Counted from the first letter of the stretch, positions 10,313 to 20,483 are shown. The stretch: DNA of 55,350 nt from Prochlorococcus sp. AG-363-M21 (GCA_003278305.1 QCFU01000009.1:1-55350); one strand, 5' to 3'. Notes: generated by a model not told the origin, from the sequence alone. Program-made: numbers and translations.

Positions 10313-10418
10313 TTGTTTTTGGCTTGTTCGGCTCTAAGGCTCGATTGTAAACGAACCTCGAAGAAGGCTTAAATGCCTTTCTTTATTCAACTACATTCAA
10401 CTTTCTTTACACAACTTA

Positions 10419-11798
10419 GTGAAACGAACTAGCACTATTTACATTTGTCAAAGTTGCGGAGCTGAAACCGCTCAATTCTTTGGAAAATGCTCTAGCTGCG
10501 GGGCCTGGAATTCAATCATAGAAGAAAAAATTTATTCCTCAAAAGAAAAATATAGAAGTAAATCAATTATCGAATCACAAACAAAAATTAAGTGTCGTTC
10601 AGAGCCTATCTCTTCAATTAAGGCAAATACAGTCTCTAGACTTTCCAGTGGATATAAAGAATTTGACAGAGTGCTTGGAGGCGGTTTAGTACCTGGCTCT
10701 CTTGTTTTGATTGGAGGAGACCCTGGGATTGGGAAAAGCACATTATTGCTTCAAGCAGCCACTGAAATAGCTCTCAAACATTCAACTATTTATATCAGTG
10801 CTGAAGAATCTGCCAGTCAAGTACAAATGCGTTGGCGCAGATTAGAAAAAATTGAATCCAATCTTCATATTCTTTCAGAGACTAACTGCGAAATAGTTCT
10901 TGAAGAACTTGAAAGGTTTAATCCTTCCGTCGCAATAATTGACAGTATTCAAGCTTTACAAGATCACACAATTTCAAGTACGCCTGGCTCAATATCACAG
11001 GTCAAAGAATGTGCTGCATCATTACAGCAAATAGCAAAAACAAAGAATATAGCTTTATTAATTGTTGGCCATGTGACAAAAGAAGGAATGCTTGCAGGCC
11101 CAAAAGTACTTGAACATCTTGTTGATACCGTATTAACCTTCGAAGGTGATAGGTTTGCAAGTCATAGGCTATTGAGAGCTGTAAAAAATAGATTCGGTGC
11201 CACAAATGAATTGGGGGTATTTGAAATGCAAGACAAAGGTCTAGCAGAAGTTTTAAACCCAAGTGAACTATTTTTAAATACTGAACTAGCCTCTGGGGTC
11301 GCAACTATAGTTGCCTGCGAAGGAACAAGACCATTAGCAATAGATATACAAGCTCTTTTAAATCAAACGACTTATGCAAGCCCTCGCAGAACGGCAACTG
11401 GAATAGAAAACAATCGGCTTCATCAAATACTTGCTGTTATCGAAAAGCATATGAATCTAGTTCTATCTCGTTTTGATTGTTATCTTGCAGTTGCTGGAGG
11501 TTTAGAAGTTGATGAACCAGCAGCAGATTTAGGAATTGCAGCAGCAATTATTTCTAGTTACAAAAATTGCAAGTTGCCTGCAGGTACAGTTTTGATTGGC
11601 GAAATTGGTTTAGGTGGACAGCTTCGAACTGTTGGTCAAATGTCTCTAAGACTTCATGAAGTTGCAAGATTAGGTTTCAAGCGTGTAGTAATACCTAAAA
11701 CAATGGGAAAGGAAAAAATAAACAATCAAGATATAGAAATAATTGAAGCAACTACAGTTTCAGAAGCTTTAACAAGCGTATTAGGGATAGATATATAA
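10419..11798 (+). CDS. radA: DNA repair protein RadA
   Basis: RadA (Sms) is a RecA-like branch-migration and recombination helicase. The order is an N-terminal C4 zinc finger (CQSCG and CSSCG, residues 10-28), Walker A GGDPGIGKST (99-108), the RadA-specific KNRFG motif near 255-259, and a C-terminal Lon-protease-like fold beginning around ASPRRTATG with the non-proteolytic GLEVDEPAADLGIAAA. The start is GTG at 10419. It is divergent from rpaB across about 105 bp. Length (459 aa) is normal. Confidence 0.95.
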   Translation: MKRTSTIYICQSCGAETAQFFGKCSSCGAWNSIIEEKIYSSKEKYRSKSIIESQTKIKCRSEPISSIKANTVSRLSSGYKEFDRVLGGGLVPGSLVLIGGDPGIGKSTLLLQAATEIALKHSTIYISAEESASQVQMRWRRLEKIESNLHILSETNCEIVLEELERFNPSVAIIDSIQALQDHTISSTPGSISQVKECAASLQQIAKTKNIALLIVGHVTKEGMLAGPKVLEHLVDTVLTFEGDRFASHRLLRAVKNRFGATNELGVFEMQDKGLAEVLNPSELFLNTELASGVATIVACEGTRPLAIDIQALLNQTTYASPRRTATGIENNRLHQILAVIEKHMNLVLSRFDCYLAVAGGLEVDEPAADLGIAAAIISSYKNCKLPAGTVLIGEIGLGGQLRTVGQMSLRLHEVARLGFKRVVIPKTMGKEKINNQDIEIIEATTVSEALTSVLGIDI

Positions 11799-11809
11799 AA
11801 AATTAACTC

Positions 11810-12331
11810 TTACAAATAAACATCTATTTTACTTCTACCAGTTGTTTTTAACCAATTCTCAATATCAAGATAACCTCCTGGATAAAGTCTAACGGCTTTT
11901 GTCCATACTTCCGCAGCCTTATCAAACCAAATATCACTCTCATCCTCTTTCCCTTCTTGTTGAGCTAAACGTCCTCTTTTTTCATAAATTAAACCCATAT
12001 TCTTTAAGCATGATGGTTGTTTTGGATTTTCATCTAAAGCCCTTACATAAGTTTCTAAAGCCTTGTCTTCATCCCCATTACTCATATAAATAATTGCCAT
12101 GTTCTTAAGAGTCTCACCCCTATCTACAGCATTTTCCTCAAGTTTTAAGCTCTCTTCATAGTTTTCAAGTGCTTCAGAATAATCCCCATTATTCTGAGCA
12201 GCAAATCCTTCGCGATAGTAGATGTATGCTTGTTTCTCTTTGGCTGCTATTGGCATCACCTTTACAATTCCCTCAGCAATCACAGTGAATGCCTTGTCTA
12301 GAAAATTGTCTTTGTTATTACTTCCTGGCAC
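11810..12331 (-). CDS. ycf3: Photosystem I assembly protein Ycf3
   Basis: TPR chaperone for photosystem I assembly, conserved in cyanobacteria and chloroplasts. The N-terminal NDNFLDKAF-like segment and three TPRs, starting at [41 protein letters not shown] and [18 protein letters not shown], match the family. The frame is open to TTG at 12349, but a GTG at 12331 gives [15 protein letters not shown], which fits the family N-terminus better. Length is then 173 aa. It is convergent with radA. Confidence 0.92.
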   Translation of the reverse strand: MPGSNNKDNFLDKAFTVIAEGIVKVMPIAAKEKQAYIYYREGFAAQNNGDYSEALENYEESLKLEENAVDRGETLKNMAIIYMSNGDEDKALETYVRALDENPKQPSCLKNMGLIYEKRGRLAQQEGKEDESDIWFDKAAEVWTKAVRLYPGGYLDIENWLKTTGRSKIDVYL

Positions 12332-12495
12332 GGCAAGGTAAATATTCAAATTTGCAACCCTATCTTGACCTATTTAGGGCTTATAGACTAAAAGAATGAA
12401 ATTATTGTTTTTTAAAAACACCAAAAGTAAGCTTGATAAATAGTCATTAGCCTTAATTTAAAGAAGTCTCTGAATAATCTTTAATTCGCAAAGTC

Positions 12496-14808
12496 ATGCA
12501 ATCTCAATTCTATTCAATCTTATTAGACATTGAAGGAATGAAATGTGGCGGATGTGTAAAGACTGTCGAACAAACTCTTTTAAGCGAAAAAAATGTTCTA
12601 AATGCAAGTGTGAATTTAGTAAAGCGAACAGCGCTTGTAGATCTTAAAGACGAAGAATCAATTGATCCAATACTTAATGCACTATCCCAACGAGGCTTTC
12701 CTGCAAAACAAAGAGGTTCAGAACACATAAACACTCCATCTCACTCACAAGATCATCTGATTAATCGCTGGTGGAGCCAGTGGAAACAATTAATGATTGC
12801 TTTATCATTATTGCTTTTATCAGTACTGAGTCATCTTGCAGAAAGCAAAACTCTTGAAATACCAATTCTTGGTTCACTGTTCTTTCATGCAAGTTTGGCA
12901 AGCTTTGCAATATTTGGTCCAGGTCAAAAAATTTTAAAAAGTGGCCTGAAATCGGCTTGGTTCCTCACTCCCAATATGGATACTTTGGTTGGGATAGGAG
13001 TATTAAGTGCCTACTTCACTAGTTTAAGTTCATTAATTTGGCCTGATTTTGGATGGCCATGTTTTTTCAATGAACCAGTAATGCTTCTAGGTTTTGTTCT
13101 GCTTGGAAGATTCCTAGAAGAAAGAGCCAGGTTTAGGACAAATAAAGCGCTTCAAGAATTAGCAAAATTACAACCAGATAAAGCAAGATTACTGATTAAT
13201 GAAAATCAAACTCAGGAAATACGTGTTGGCGCATTAAAGCTTGGCGAAAAAATCCAATTACTTGCAGGAGATAGAAATCCTATTGATGGAATTGTTGTAG
13301 AAGGAAACTCTTATGTGGACAACTCAAGCATTACTGGAGAATCAATTCCTATCAATGCGATTCCAGGACAAGAACTGCTTGCAGGAAGTCTCAATCTAGA
13401 TGGGACATTAACTGTTGAAGTAACGCGAATAGGGAAAAATACATCCTTAGCTAGAATTATTGGTTTAGTTGAACAATCACAAACAAGAAAAGCTCCAATA
13501 CAAAGCCTGGCTGATCAAGTAGCAGGTAAGTTTTGTTATGGAGTGGTATCTCTATCTATATTCACATTCTTTTTTTGGTGGAAAATAGGAAGTGCGTTAT
13601 GGCCAAATGTACTTTTAGCTTCTGGGCAAGGTTTAATAAATACTCATCACAACATGCTTCATTCCTCGTTAGGAGAAAATGCACAAACTCCAATAGGACT
13701 TGCAATTCAACTATCAATAGCAGTTCTTGTCATTGCTTGTCCATGTGCTCTTGGCCTTGCAACTCCTACAGTGATAACAGTTGCATCTGGACAAGCGGCA
13801 AAGAGAGGCTGGCTTTTTAAAGGCGGTGATGTAATTCAAAAAGCTTCTGAAATCACTCAAATTATTTTTGATAAAACAGGTACACTAACAATTGGAAGAC
13901 CAAAAGTTATTGGATATCTTGCTTCGGAAAATGATGTAAAACTCATACAAATAGCAGCAAGTATAGAGCAGAATAGTAGGCATCCAATTGCTCATGCAAT
14001 CCTACAAAAAGCAATAGATAAAAATATTACATTGCTGAAAAGTGTTAATATAAAAACTATTCCTGGCAAAGGAATATTAGGAGAATTAAATAATATAGAA
14101 GGGACTGTAAGGGTAGGTCAAATAAAATGGATTAAAGAAGAAATTAATGCATTTAACTCAGAGCTTGAAAAAAAATTAGACCTTACTAAATATAGTGATC
14201 AATCTATAGTTGGTGTTTCAATAAATAAATCTTTACTTGGTCTAATTATAATTGATGACCAGCTAAGAAAAGATGTTGGCATTTCATTATCAAGATTAAG
14301 ATCTTTAGGTTTTAATTTAAAAGTCTTAAGTGGAGATAGAGAGAGAGTAGTCATTCGCATTGGTAAAAATCTTGGCTTTGAAGAGTCAGAATTAGGGTGG
14401 GAATTAATGCCTGAAGACAAATTAAAACATCTAGAAAATTTCAAAAAAAATGGACGCGTAGCAATGGTAGGAGATGGTATTAATGATGCTCCTGCGCTAG
14501 CAGCTTCTGACCTTGGGGTTTCTATTGGAACAGGAACACAAATCGCTCAAGAAACTTCCGATTTGATAATCATGGGAGACCGATTAGAAAGCTTGCCAGA
14601 TGCTCTTTTATTATCAAAAAAGACAATTGAAAAAGTGAAGCAAAATCTTTTTTGGGCATTCGGTTATAACATCATTGCTTTACCAATTGCCGCAGGAATA
14701 CTTCTACCAAGATTTGGAATATTACTTTCACCACCTATTGCTGCACTACTTATGGCCACAAGCTCAATCACTGTCGTAATAAATTCTTTAACTCTCCAAA
14801 AAACATGA
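12496..14808 (+). CDS. Copper-transporting P1B-type ATPase
   Basis: A heavy-metal pump of 770 residues in the membrane. The N-terminal HMA domain has GMKCGGC (14-20). Further on are the actuator TGES (280-283), the transmembrane metal site CPC (about 415-417 in [12 protein letters not shown]), the phosphorylation site DKTGT (from 459), the SRHP motif and the hinge GDGINDAP (from 659). CPC indicates Cu+. Cyanobacteria have two such pumps: CtaA (plasma membrane import) and PacS (thylakoid). Which one this is cannot be decided here. It overlaps tmk by 4 bases (ATGA). Confidence 0.92.
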   Translation: MQSQFYSILLDIEGMKCGGCVKTVEQTLLSEKNVLNASVNLVKRTALVDLKDEESIDPILNALSQRGFPAKQRGSEHINTPSHSQDHLINRWWSQWKQLMIALSLLLLSVLSHLAESKTLEIPILGSLFFHASLASFAIFGPGQKILKSGLKSAWFLTPNMDTLVGIGVLSAYFTSLSSLIWPDFGWPCFFNEPVMLLGFVLLGRFLEERARFRTNKALQELAKLQPDKARLLINENQTQEIRVGALKLGEKIQLLAGDRNPIDGIVVEGNSYVDNSSITGESIPINAIPGQELLAGSLNLDGTLTVEVTRIGKNTSLARIIGLVEQSQTRKAPIQSLADQVAGKFCYGVVSLSIFTFFFWWKIGSALWPNVLLASGQGLINTHHNMLHSSLGENAQTPIGLAIQLSIAVLVIACPCALGLATPTVITVASGQAAKRGWLFKGGDVIQKASEITQIIFDKTGTLTIGRPKVIGYLASENDVKLIQIAASIEQNSRHPIAHAILQKAIDKNITLLKSVNIKTIPGKGILGELNNIEGTVRVGQIKWIKEEINAFNSELEKKLDLTKYSDQSIVGVSINKSLLGLIIIDDQLRKDVGISLSRLRSLGFNLKVLSGDRERVVIRIGKNLGFEESELGWELMPEDKLKHLENFKKNGRVAMVGDGINDAPALAASDLGVSIGTGTQIAQETSDLIIMGDRLESLPDALLLSKKTIEKVKQNLFWAFGYNIIALPIAAGILLPRFGILLSPPIAALLMATSSITVVINSLTLQKT

Positions 14809-15437
14809 AAGGACGTTTGATTGCAATAGAAGGAATTGATGGATGCGGAAAAAGCACGCAAATAAGACATCTATCTGAGTGGTTGCCCAATAGTGGTCTT
14901 ATGCCAGAAAATGCAATTTTACATATAACTCGTGAGCCTGGTGGAACAGATTTAGGGAAATCATTAAGAAAGATTCTTCTGCATGCTCCCAAAGAAGAAT
15001 CACCATCTCCTTTAACAGAACTATTACTTTATGCTGCAGATAGAGCACAACATATAAGTCAGGTCATTGCTCCTCTTCTGGAGAAAGGGGATTGGGTTAT
15101 AACTGATCGTTTTAGTGGCTCCACACTTGCCTATCAAGGCTTTGGAAGAAAATTAAATATTGATTTAATCAATAATTTAGAAAGCATCGCTACTCAAGGA
15201 ATATCTCCTGATATAACACTTTTACTGAATCTATCTGTCAAAACAAGTTTAAAAAGAAGACAACAACAAACAAAAGATAGGATTGAAGGGGAGGGTTATG
15301 ATTTTCTCGAAAAGGTTTCTTCAGGTTTCGCCACAATTGCAAAAGAAAGAAATTGGGTAATTATTCAAGCAGAGAAAAATGCTAGTCTCATTAGCCAGGA
15401 AATCGAAGAGCAACTTTATGATTTACTAAAAAAATAG
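14805..15437 (+). CDS. tmk: Thymidylate kinase
   Basis: Phosphorylates dTMP to dTDP. The P-loop is [11 protein letters not shown] (about residues 8-18), the DR(Y/F) motif is [15 protein letters not shown], and the substrate region [14 protein letters not shown] is present. Length is 210 aa, normal. The ATG overlaps the copper ATPase stop (ATGA), and holB starts 4 bases after the tmk stop. This gives a translationally coupled ATPase-tmk-holB run; tmk-holB pairing is common in bacteria. Confidence 0.95.
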   Translation: MKGRLIAIEGIDGCGKSTQIRHLSEWLPNSGLMPENAILHITREPGGTDLGKSLRKILLHAPKEESPSPLTELLLYAADRAQHISQVIAPLLEKGDWVITDRFSGSTLAYQGFGRKLNIDLINNLESIATQGISPDITLLLNLSVKTSLKRRQQQTKDRIEGEGYDFLEKVSSGFATIAKERNWVIIQAEKNASLISQEIEEQLYDLLKK

Positions 15438-15441
15438 TTAA

Positions 15442-16419
15442 ATGTTAAATAATCAATTAATGGCTAAAGATTCTGATAGTTTAATGCATCAGAAACTAGC
15501 AAAAGAATTATTAGATTCTTCTATAAAGAAAGGTTATATAGCACCTTCATATCTTTTTTCAGGACCCAAAGGTGTAGGACAAGAAGAAATGGCTATTAAT
15601 TTTCTTTCCAATCTAAGTAATAATTATATAAAAAAGTTAGGGAGAAAAGAACGTCTTCAGAAATTCAATCATCCAGATCTATTATGGATAGAACCAACTT
15701 TTATTCATGAGAATAAACAGATCAAAGAGTCTATTGCTAAAAGTCAAGGCATATCAAACAAATCATCATCAAAAATAAGACTAGAACAAATTAAAGAAAT
15801 AAAGCGATTTTTAGCTAATAAGCCTATTGAATCAAGTCATGGAATGATAGTAATTGAAGATGCAGAAAAAATGAATGAATCTGCATCCAATGCACTTCTA
15901 AAGACGCTTGAAGAGCCAATGAATGGAGTGATAATATTAATCTCTAGTCAAACAGAAAAATTATTATCAACAATAAAATCACGTTGCCAAGAAATACCAT
16001 TTAAAGGTCTAGGTTATAAATCAATGAAGAAGGAATTCAAACAATATACTGATATATCATCAATATTACATTATGAGGAAATTCTTTTAAGCCTTTCAAA
16101 TGGATCCCCCAAATTATTAACTGAGAATATTGAATATTTTCAAGAAGTACCAAATACTATTTTTAAATCGATAGAAGAGCTATCTCAAAATAATTTAGAA
16201 TCCCTTGATTTAGCAAAGACAATTACTGACGAATTAAATCTCGAATATCAATTATGGTTGGTTAAATTCCTGCAGCAAAAATATTGGGACATAGACCATA
16301 ACATAACAGTTCTCAATAGGCTTGATAAACTTTACAAGCAAATTAGTTCATCAATTCAACCAAGAATAGCCTGGGAAATTGCATTAATAGAATTAACTAG
16401 AAGTTTAAGCACAGATTAA
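15442..16419 (+). CDS. holB: DNA polymerase III delta' subunit
   Basis: Clamp-loader subunit of 325 residues. The AAA+ region is recognised from SYLFSGPKGVGQEEMA near residues 34-50, where the usual Walker A GKT is degenerate (GQE), as expected for an ATPase-inactive delta'. RLEQIKEIKRFL, VIEDAEKMNESASNALLKTLEEP and the SRCQEIPF motif (about 183-190) follow. It probably shares a transcript with tmk. It is convergent with rpaA. Confidence 0.87.
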   Translation: MLNNQLMAKDSDSLMHQKLAKELLDSSIKKGYIAPSYLFSGPKGVGQEEMAINFLSNLSNNYIKKLGRKERLQKFNHPDLLWIEPTFIHENKQIKESIAKSQGISNKSSSKIRLEQIKEIKRFLANKPIESSHGMIVIEDAEKMNESASNALLKTLEEPMNGVIILISSQTEKLLSTIKSRCQEIPFKGLGYKSMKKEFKQYTDISSILHYEEILLSLSNGSPKLLTENIEYFQEVPNTIFKSIEELSQNNLESLDLAKTITDELNLEYQLWLVKFLQQKYWDIDHNITVLNRLDKLYKQISSSIQPRIAWEIALIELTRSLSTD

Positions 16420-16448
16420 GTTGATTAATTTTAAATAATTTATTCAAC

Positions 16449-17219
16449 TCAGTTTTCTGCCTTTCCCCGACGAAATTCCTCAAGATCTTTCTTGCACTCT
16501 TCAATCTTTAAGCCAGTAGGTAATTCCAAGCAATAACCTGCACCATAGACTGTTTTTATAAAGCGAGGCTTCCTAGGCTCAGGTTCAAGCTTAGTTCGCA
16601 AGTGTCGCACATGTACTCGAATAGTCTCAATATCATCATCTGGCTCATAACCCCAAACTTCTTTAAGAATCAAAGAAGGAGATACGGTCTGACCATGCCT
16701 TTGAAGAAGACAATGAAGCAACTCAAATTCAAGATGTGTAAGTCGAACAGGTAAATCAAACCAAATAACCTCAAATCTCTCTGGAACCAAAGTTAAAGGG
16801 CCATAATTAAGTATTTCCTGATGATTACTGCTTCCTAAAGGCGCACGATTGGTTCTCCTAAGTAATGCTTTCACTCGTACTTGCAATTCCTCCAAATCAA
16901 ATGGCTTAGTCAAATAATCATCTGCTCCAGAATTAAAACCTGTAACCTTTTCTTTTGTACCTCCTAATGCAGTAATCATCAAAATAGGGATACCAGCGGT
17001 GCGTTCATCTCTCCTTAAACGTTGACATAAAGTAAGGCCATCTACTTTAGGCAACATTAAATCAAGCAAAATCAAATCAGGTGTGTATTGAAGCGCAAGT
17101 GCTTGACCTCTAATCCCATCTTCTGCTCTTTGGACGTCAAATCCAGTGTGTTCGAGATGAGCTGAAATTAATTCGCGCATATCCTTGTCATCTTCAATTA
17201 ACAAAATGCAAGGCTTCAT
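16449..17219 (-). CDS. rpaA: Response regulator RpaA
   Basis: OmpR-type regulator of 256 residues with phosphoacceptor D53 ([12 protein letters not shown]) and K105 ([10 protein letters not shown]). The C-terminal winged helix includes [22 protein letters not shown] and [34 protein letters not shown], diagnostic of RpaA rather than RpaB. RpaA is the main output regulator of the KaiABC clock via SasA in cyanobacteria and also affects phycobilisome/PSI energy distribution. No kinase is adjacent. The leader (17220-17330) contains repeated GAATT elements, described separately. Confidence 0.92.
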   Translation of the reverse strand: MKPCILLIEDDKDMRELISAHLEHTGFDVQRAEDGIRGQALALQYTPDLILLDLMLPKVDGLTLCQRLRRDERTAGIPILMITALGGTKEKVTGFNSGADDYLTKPFDLEELQVRVKALLRRTNRAPLGSSNHQEILNYGPLTLVPERFEVIWFDLPVRLTHLEFELLHCLLQRHGQTVSPSLILKEVWGYEPDDDIETIRVHVRHLRTKLEPEPRKPRFIKTVYGAGYCLELPTGLKIEECKKDLEEFRRGKAEN

Positions 17220-17245
17220 TAGAAATAACTCAAGAAAATGAAATT

Positions 17246-17326
17246 GCAGCGAATTGCTGCTATATACAATTCGTAGAATTCTCTCAAAATTTCATTTTTT
17301 TTGCAGAATTCAAGAAAAGAATTGTA
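17246..17326. promoter_or_regulatory. Repeated GAATT elements and inverted repeats upstream of rpaA
   Basis: Just upstream of the rpaA ATG there is a stem GCAGC/GCTGC (17246-17250 and 17256-17260) with a GAATT loop, a perfect 8-bp inverted repeat TACAATTC (17265-17272)/GAATTGTA (17319-17326), and two GAATTC palindromes (17276-17281, 17306-17311). A T8 tract lies between them. The density of the same pentamer suggests a binding site array or a structured leader. No function is proven. The rest of 17220-17444 is AT-rich and I see no gene in it. Confidence 0.35.
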
Positions 17327-17444
17327 TTAATGCAAAAAAGACAAAACACCTTCTCATAACTCATTTATTTGGGAAAGAAAAGCAATCTACGGCTCACTAG
17401 CTCTTTAGAAATTCTTCAGATTTAGTAGGCATTCTGTTAAGGAA

Positions 17445-17609
17445 ATGCTTGAAATTGTACAAAATATACCAAGAGAAAGTGCCATTCTAAAGAAATTTGG
17501 AAAATGTTTGGCTAAGGGAAATAGCTGTAAAGCAAGAATGTATGCACACCAATACAGCAATTGTGTTTTTAGAGCAAAAGACATTCATGTGAGGCAATGC
17601 CTCTCATGA
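17445..17609 (+). CDS. Putative 54-aa cysteine-containing small protein
   Basis: An ORF of 54 codons plus stop beginning MLEIVQNIPRESAILKKFGK. It is basic and has four cysteines (CLAKGNSC and two further C-terminal ones). It has an AAGGA element 4 nt before the ATG. It fills most of the gap between rpaA and tRNA-Asn and reads on the opposite strand to both. I do not recognise a family. Small unannotated proteins of this size are common in Prochlorococcus. The stop codon is inside a strong hairpin (17586-17608). A function is not proposed. Confidence 0.45.
   Translation: MLEIVQNIPRESAILKKFGKCLAKGNSCKARMYAHQYSNCVFRAKDIHVRQCLS
17586..17608. terminator. Strong hairpin between small ORF and tRNA-Asn
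   Basis: CATGTGAGGC (17586-17595) pairs with GCCTCTCATG (17599-17608), 9 of 10 positions, around an AAT loop. No clear T tract follows on the plus strand. It may act as a transcript end for the small ORF or, read on the minus strand, downstream of the tRNA. Confidence 0.4.
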
Positions 17610-17631
17610 GATTAACTGTAATGATCAAAAA

Positions 17632-17703
17632 CTCCCCGGGCGGGATTCGAACCTGCGACCAATCGGTTAACAGCCGATCGCTCTACCGCTGAGCTACCGA
17701 GGA
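17632..17703 (-). tRNA. trnN: tRNA-Asn (GTT)
   Basis: The minus strand reads a full 72-nt cloverleaf. The acceptor stem is TCCTCGG/CCGGGGA with discriminator G, the D arm is AGCTCAGCGGTAGAGC, the anticodon stem-loop has GTT in CTGTTAACC, and the T arm is GCAGGTTCGAATCCTGC. No CCA is encoded, consistent with the need for a CCA-adding enzyme (cca at 2.8-4.1 kb). A T5 stretch follows the 3' end on the minus strand. Confidence 0.97.
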
Positions 17704-17745
17704 AAGTTGGAAAGAACCTAACCTTGATAGTGACTTTAATGCAAG

Positions 17746-18411
17746 TCAATTTAATTTGTTAGTTAATTCTTGCCAAGAATTCCATTTGCCAACTTGTCCC
17801 GATTTCATTACAGCTCCACCATCTGAATATCTAAGTTCCTCTAAACGGTGAGTAATCCAAAGAGCTGTAATTGGATTATTTCTGCGCCTTGTCAAATCCT
17901 GGACTAATTCCAAGATGGCTTTTTGACTATTAGGATCTAATAATGCAGTGGGCTCATCCAAAAGAAATAAATTTGAATTACTGACTAAAGCCCCTGCTAA
18001 AGCTAAACGCTGTTTTTGGCCTCCACTCAAAGTATGAATTGGTCTAGTAAACATACCTGCAAGGCCAACTTGACTTAATGCATAATCGATATTTTTTCTC
18101 AAATCGCTAGCAGATAAACCCTGAGGTGCACTAAGCATCAAATCACTTCCACAACTTGGCAAAAGAAGCTGGTGGTCTGGATTTTGAAACATCAATGCGG
18201 GTTTATAGGAACAAAAAAGACTGCCTTCTTGGGGCTTAATCACGCCACTAATCAAACGAAACAAAGTGCTTTTTCCACTTCCATTGCTGCCAACAAGCAT
18301 CCAAAAACCTGGATGAGAAATTGAAAAATTACATTGATCTAAAACTCTTTTACCAGGTGTCCAAGAAAAGGAGACATTTTTTAAATTCAGTACATCCACG
18401 TCAGTCAGCAT
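17746..18411 (-). CDS. ABC transporter ATP-binding protein, CbiO/ECF-like
   Basis: A single ATPase domain of 221 residues. Walker A is GSNGSGKST (41-49), the Q-loop is MFQNPDHQLL, the signature is LSGGQKQRLALAGAL (from 128), Walker B is LFLLDEP (148-154) and the H-switch is ITHRLEELR. MFQNPDHQ is typical of CbiO/EcfA ATPases that energise vitamin or metal uptake. No transmembrane (T) or substrate-binding (S) partner is nearby, so it is an orphan and the substrate is unknown. Confidence 0.85.
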   Translation of the reverse strand: MLTDVDVLNLKNVSFSWTPGKRVLDQCNFSISHPGFWMLVGSNGSGKSTLFRLISGVIKPQEGSLFCSYKPALMFQNPDHQLLLPSCGSDLMLSAPQGLSASDLRKNIDYALSQVGLAGMFTRPIHTLSGGQKQRLALAGALVSNSNLFLLDEPTALLDPNSQKAILELVQDLTRRRNNPITALWITHRLEELRYSDGGAVMKSGQVGKWNSWQELTNKLN

Positions 18412-18432
18412 AAAAAATTTCTGATTATGATT

Positions 18433-18696
18433 TCAATCATTCAAAGAAAACCCTGGTCGCTTGCTACCGCCTATGGATGCTGTCTTCTCATAAATCTGAA
18501 GAGCTAAAATTTCATTAGTTAAAACTGTAATCTTTTTATCAACTAATTGATCACATGATAGCTCTAGAAGCTTAGGACTCCCTTTATCTAGACAGTCTTT
18601 AATTTTGTTATAAAGAGCTTCAGCATCCTTTTTTTGCTTCCGTTGGACAGATAATGATAGAGGGCTCAATTTGAGAGCAAGTTCAATTACGTACAC
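18433..18696 (-). CDS. UPF0367 family conserved protein
   Basis: An 87-residue protein starting from GTG ([20 protein letters not shown]) and ending with [13 protein letters not shown] recognise this as the small cyanobacterial UPF0367 family, with the conserved [11 protein letters not shown] stretch before the C-terminus. It has no signal peptide or membrane helix. It is 21 bases upstream of the CbiO-like ATPase on the same strand and may share its transcript. Function unknown. Confidence 0.72.
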   Translation of the reverse strand: MYVIELALKLSPLSLSVQRKQKKDAEALYNKIKDCLDKGSPKLLELSCDQLVDKKITVLTNEILALQIYEKTASIGGSKRPGFSLND

Positions 18697-18801
18697 AGAA
18701 ATCTTTCAAACTTCTCAAGTTTATTTATTTTGTGTCTTTAGTGAAAACTTTGTCTTCATGAAAGCAATTAGATCAAACATTTCAACGACCGAGGATAAAT
18801 A

Positions 18802-19770
18802 ATGACTATTGCTCAAGACATCACAGATTTAGTAGGAAGAACTCCATTAGTCAAACTGAATCGTCTGCCAAAAACTTTTGGATGTAAAGCAGAGTTAATA
18901 GCGAAACTGGAGAGCTTTAATCCAACAGCGTCAGTGAAAGATCGCATAGCTGGTGCAATGGTTCGCGCGGCTGAAGTGAAAGGGACAATTCAGCCAGGAG
19001 TTACTGTATTGGTAGAACCCACCAGTGGAAATACAGGTATAGCTCTAGCAATGGTTGCAGCAGCAAAAGGGTATCGACTGATATTAACTATGCCAGAAAC
19101 GATGAGTAAAGAAAGAAGAGCAATGCTTCGAGCTTATGGTGCTGAATTACAACTCACACCTGGGAATGAAGGTATGCAAGGTGCAATAAAATTGGCTCAA
19201 GAAATAGTTAATTCGATACCCAATGCATATCTACTCCAGCAATTTGACAATCCCTCTAACCCAGAAATTCATGAAAAAACAACAGCAGAAGAAATTTGGC
19301 AAGATTGCGATGGCAAAATCGATGCAATTATTGCAGGAGTTGGAACTGGTGGAACAATCACGGGTTGTGGTCGAAACCTAAAGCTTAAAAATCCAAAAAT
19401 TCAAATTTTTGCTGTAGAGCCTTCTTCAAGTGCTGTTCTTTCCGGGAAACCACCAGGTTCTCATATCATTCAAGGGATTGGAGCGGGATTTATTCCAAGT
19501 GTTCTTGATTCCTCGATCATTGATGAAGTAATTGAAGTAAATGATAATGAAGCACTTGAAATGGGAAGAGAACTGGCCAGAAAAGAAGGGCTATTAAGTG
19601 GAATTAGTAGTGGTGCTGCAATAGCAGCTGCCTTAAAAGTTGGCCAAAGAGTAGAGTTTACAAATAAGCGAATAGTTGTGTTATTACCTAGTTTTGGCGA
19701 GCGTTACTTGTCTACATCAATGTTTAATAGTATTTCATCAATTGAACCTAGGCTAGATGGATATATATAA
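18802..19770 (+). CDS. cysK: Cysteine synthase (O-acetylserine sulfhydrylase)
   Basis: PLP enzyme making cysteine from O-acetylserine and sulfide. The lysine K46 in [14 protein letters not shown] forms the Schiff base. The substrate loop [11 protein letters not shown], phosphate loop [13 protein letters not shown] and C-terminal [13 protein letters not shown] are intact. Length 322 aa is normal. GAGG lies about 7 bases before the ATG. The J-domain gene begins 12 bases after the stop. Confidence 0.95.
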   Translation: MTIAQDITDLVGRTPLVKLNRLPKTFGCKAELIAKLESFNPTASVKDRIAGAMVRAAEVKGTIQPGVTVLVEPTSGNTGIALAMVAAAKGYRLILTMPETMSKERRAMLRAYGAELQLTPGNEGMQGAIKLAQEIVNSIPNAYLLQQFDNPSNPEIHEKTTAEEIWQDCDGKIDAIIAGVGTGGTITGCGRNLKLKNPKIQIFAVEPSSSAVLSGKPPGSHIIQGIGAGFIPSVLDSSIIDEVIEVNDNEALEMGRELARKEGLLSGISSGAAIAAALKVGQRVEFTNKRIVVLLPSFGERYLSTSMFNSISSIEPRLDGYI

Positions 19771-19782
19771 AGATTGCTGATA

Positions 19783-20463
19783 ATGAAACAAGACCCTTAC
19801 ACTGTTCTAGGAGTTAGTCCTCACTCTACATTTGAAGAAGTTAAATCAGCCTTTAGATCCTTAGTTAAGAAATATCATCCAGACAAGGGGGGAGACTCTC
19901 AGAAAATTCTTGCCATCAATGCAGCTTGGGAAACATTAAAGAATTCAAAGAATTCTATCAGTCCTCAGAGGCAATATTCCGGTTTTGAAAATAAAAATAG
20001 AAATAAATATAGTTCAGACCAAAAGCAAATAAAAAAAGAAAAGTCTCATTCTGCAAATATTGATCAAGAAATTTCCTCTTGGATTAAAAATGTTTATAGG
20101 CCTATAGATTCTTTGATGGGTGAGGTTATTAATTCCTTTCCCAAAGCATTAAAAGAATTATCTGCTGATCCTTACGATGATAAATTAATGGATTCTTTTT
20201 GCTTCTATATTAAAAAAAGTCAGAAAAAATTATCCAAGGCAGAAGATTTATATAGCTCTGTAAGAGCTCCTATTGCAACAAAAAGTTTTGCCTTGGGTTT
20301 ATATCAATGTTTCTCAGAGATACAAGATGGCTTAAATGAACTTGAAAGATATACCTTTGGATATGTAGATAATTATTTACATGATGGTCAGGAGATGTTG
20401 CGTAATGCAAAAAAGAAACGTCTACTACTCAGAGAAGAGAAGAAACAACTCCCAATGGATTGA
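19783..20463 (+). CDS. J-domain (DnaJ-like) protein
   Basis: An N-terminal J domain (about residues 3-60) with the HPD tripeptide in KYHPDKGGDSQKI, needed to stimulate Hsp70/DnaK. The rest (to about 226) is a charged helical region without the G/F linker, zinc finger or C-terminal peptide-binding domains of classical DnaJ, so it is a type III J protein with an unknown client. The ATG at 19783 is preferred to a TTG at 19774. It follows cysK on the same strand. Confidence 0.85.
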   Translation: MKQDPYTVLGVSPHSTFEEVKSAFRSLVKKYHPDKGGDSQKILAINAAWETLKNSKNSISPQRQYSGFENKNRNKYSSDQKQIKKEKSHSANIDQEISSWIKNVYRPIDSLMGEVINSFPKALKELSADPYDDKLMDSFCFYIKKSQKKLSKAEDLYSSVRAPIATKSFALGLYQCFSEIQDGLNELERYTFGYVDNYLHDGQEMLRNAKKKRLLLREEKKQLPMD

Positions 20464-20483
20464 AATGGTAAACATTTAAAAAT

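Noticed and set aside
10313-10418. Possible HLR1 (RpaB) boxes in the rpaB-radA promoter region
   Set aside because: One TTTACA-like half was seen but no second half at the required spacing.
12358-12379. CCCTA/TAGGG inverted repeat upstream of ycf3
   Set aside because: Only five base pairs with a 12-base loop; not enough for a terminator or operator claim.
18758-18802. 14-codon leader ORF upstream of cysK (stop overlaps the cysK ATG)
   Set aside because: No cysteine or serine run that would suggest attenuation, and no SD of its own; probably chance.
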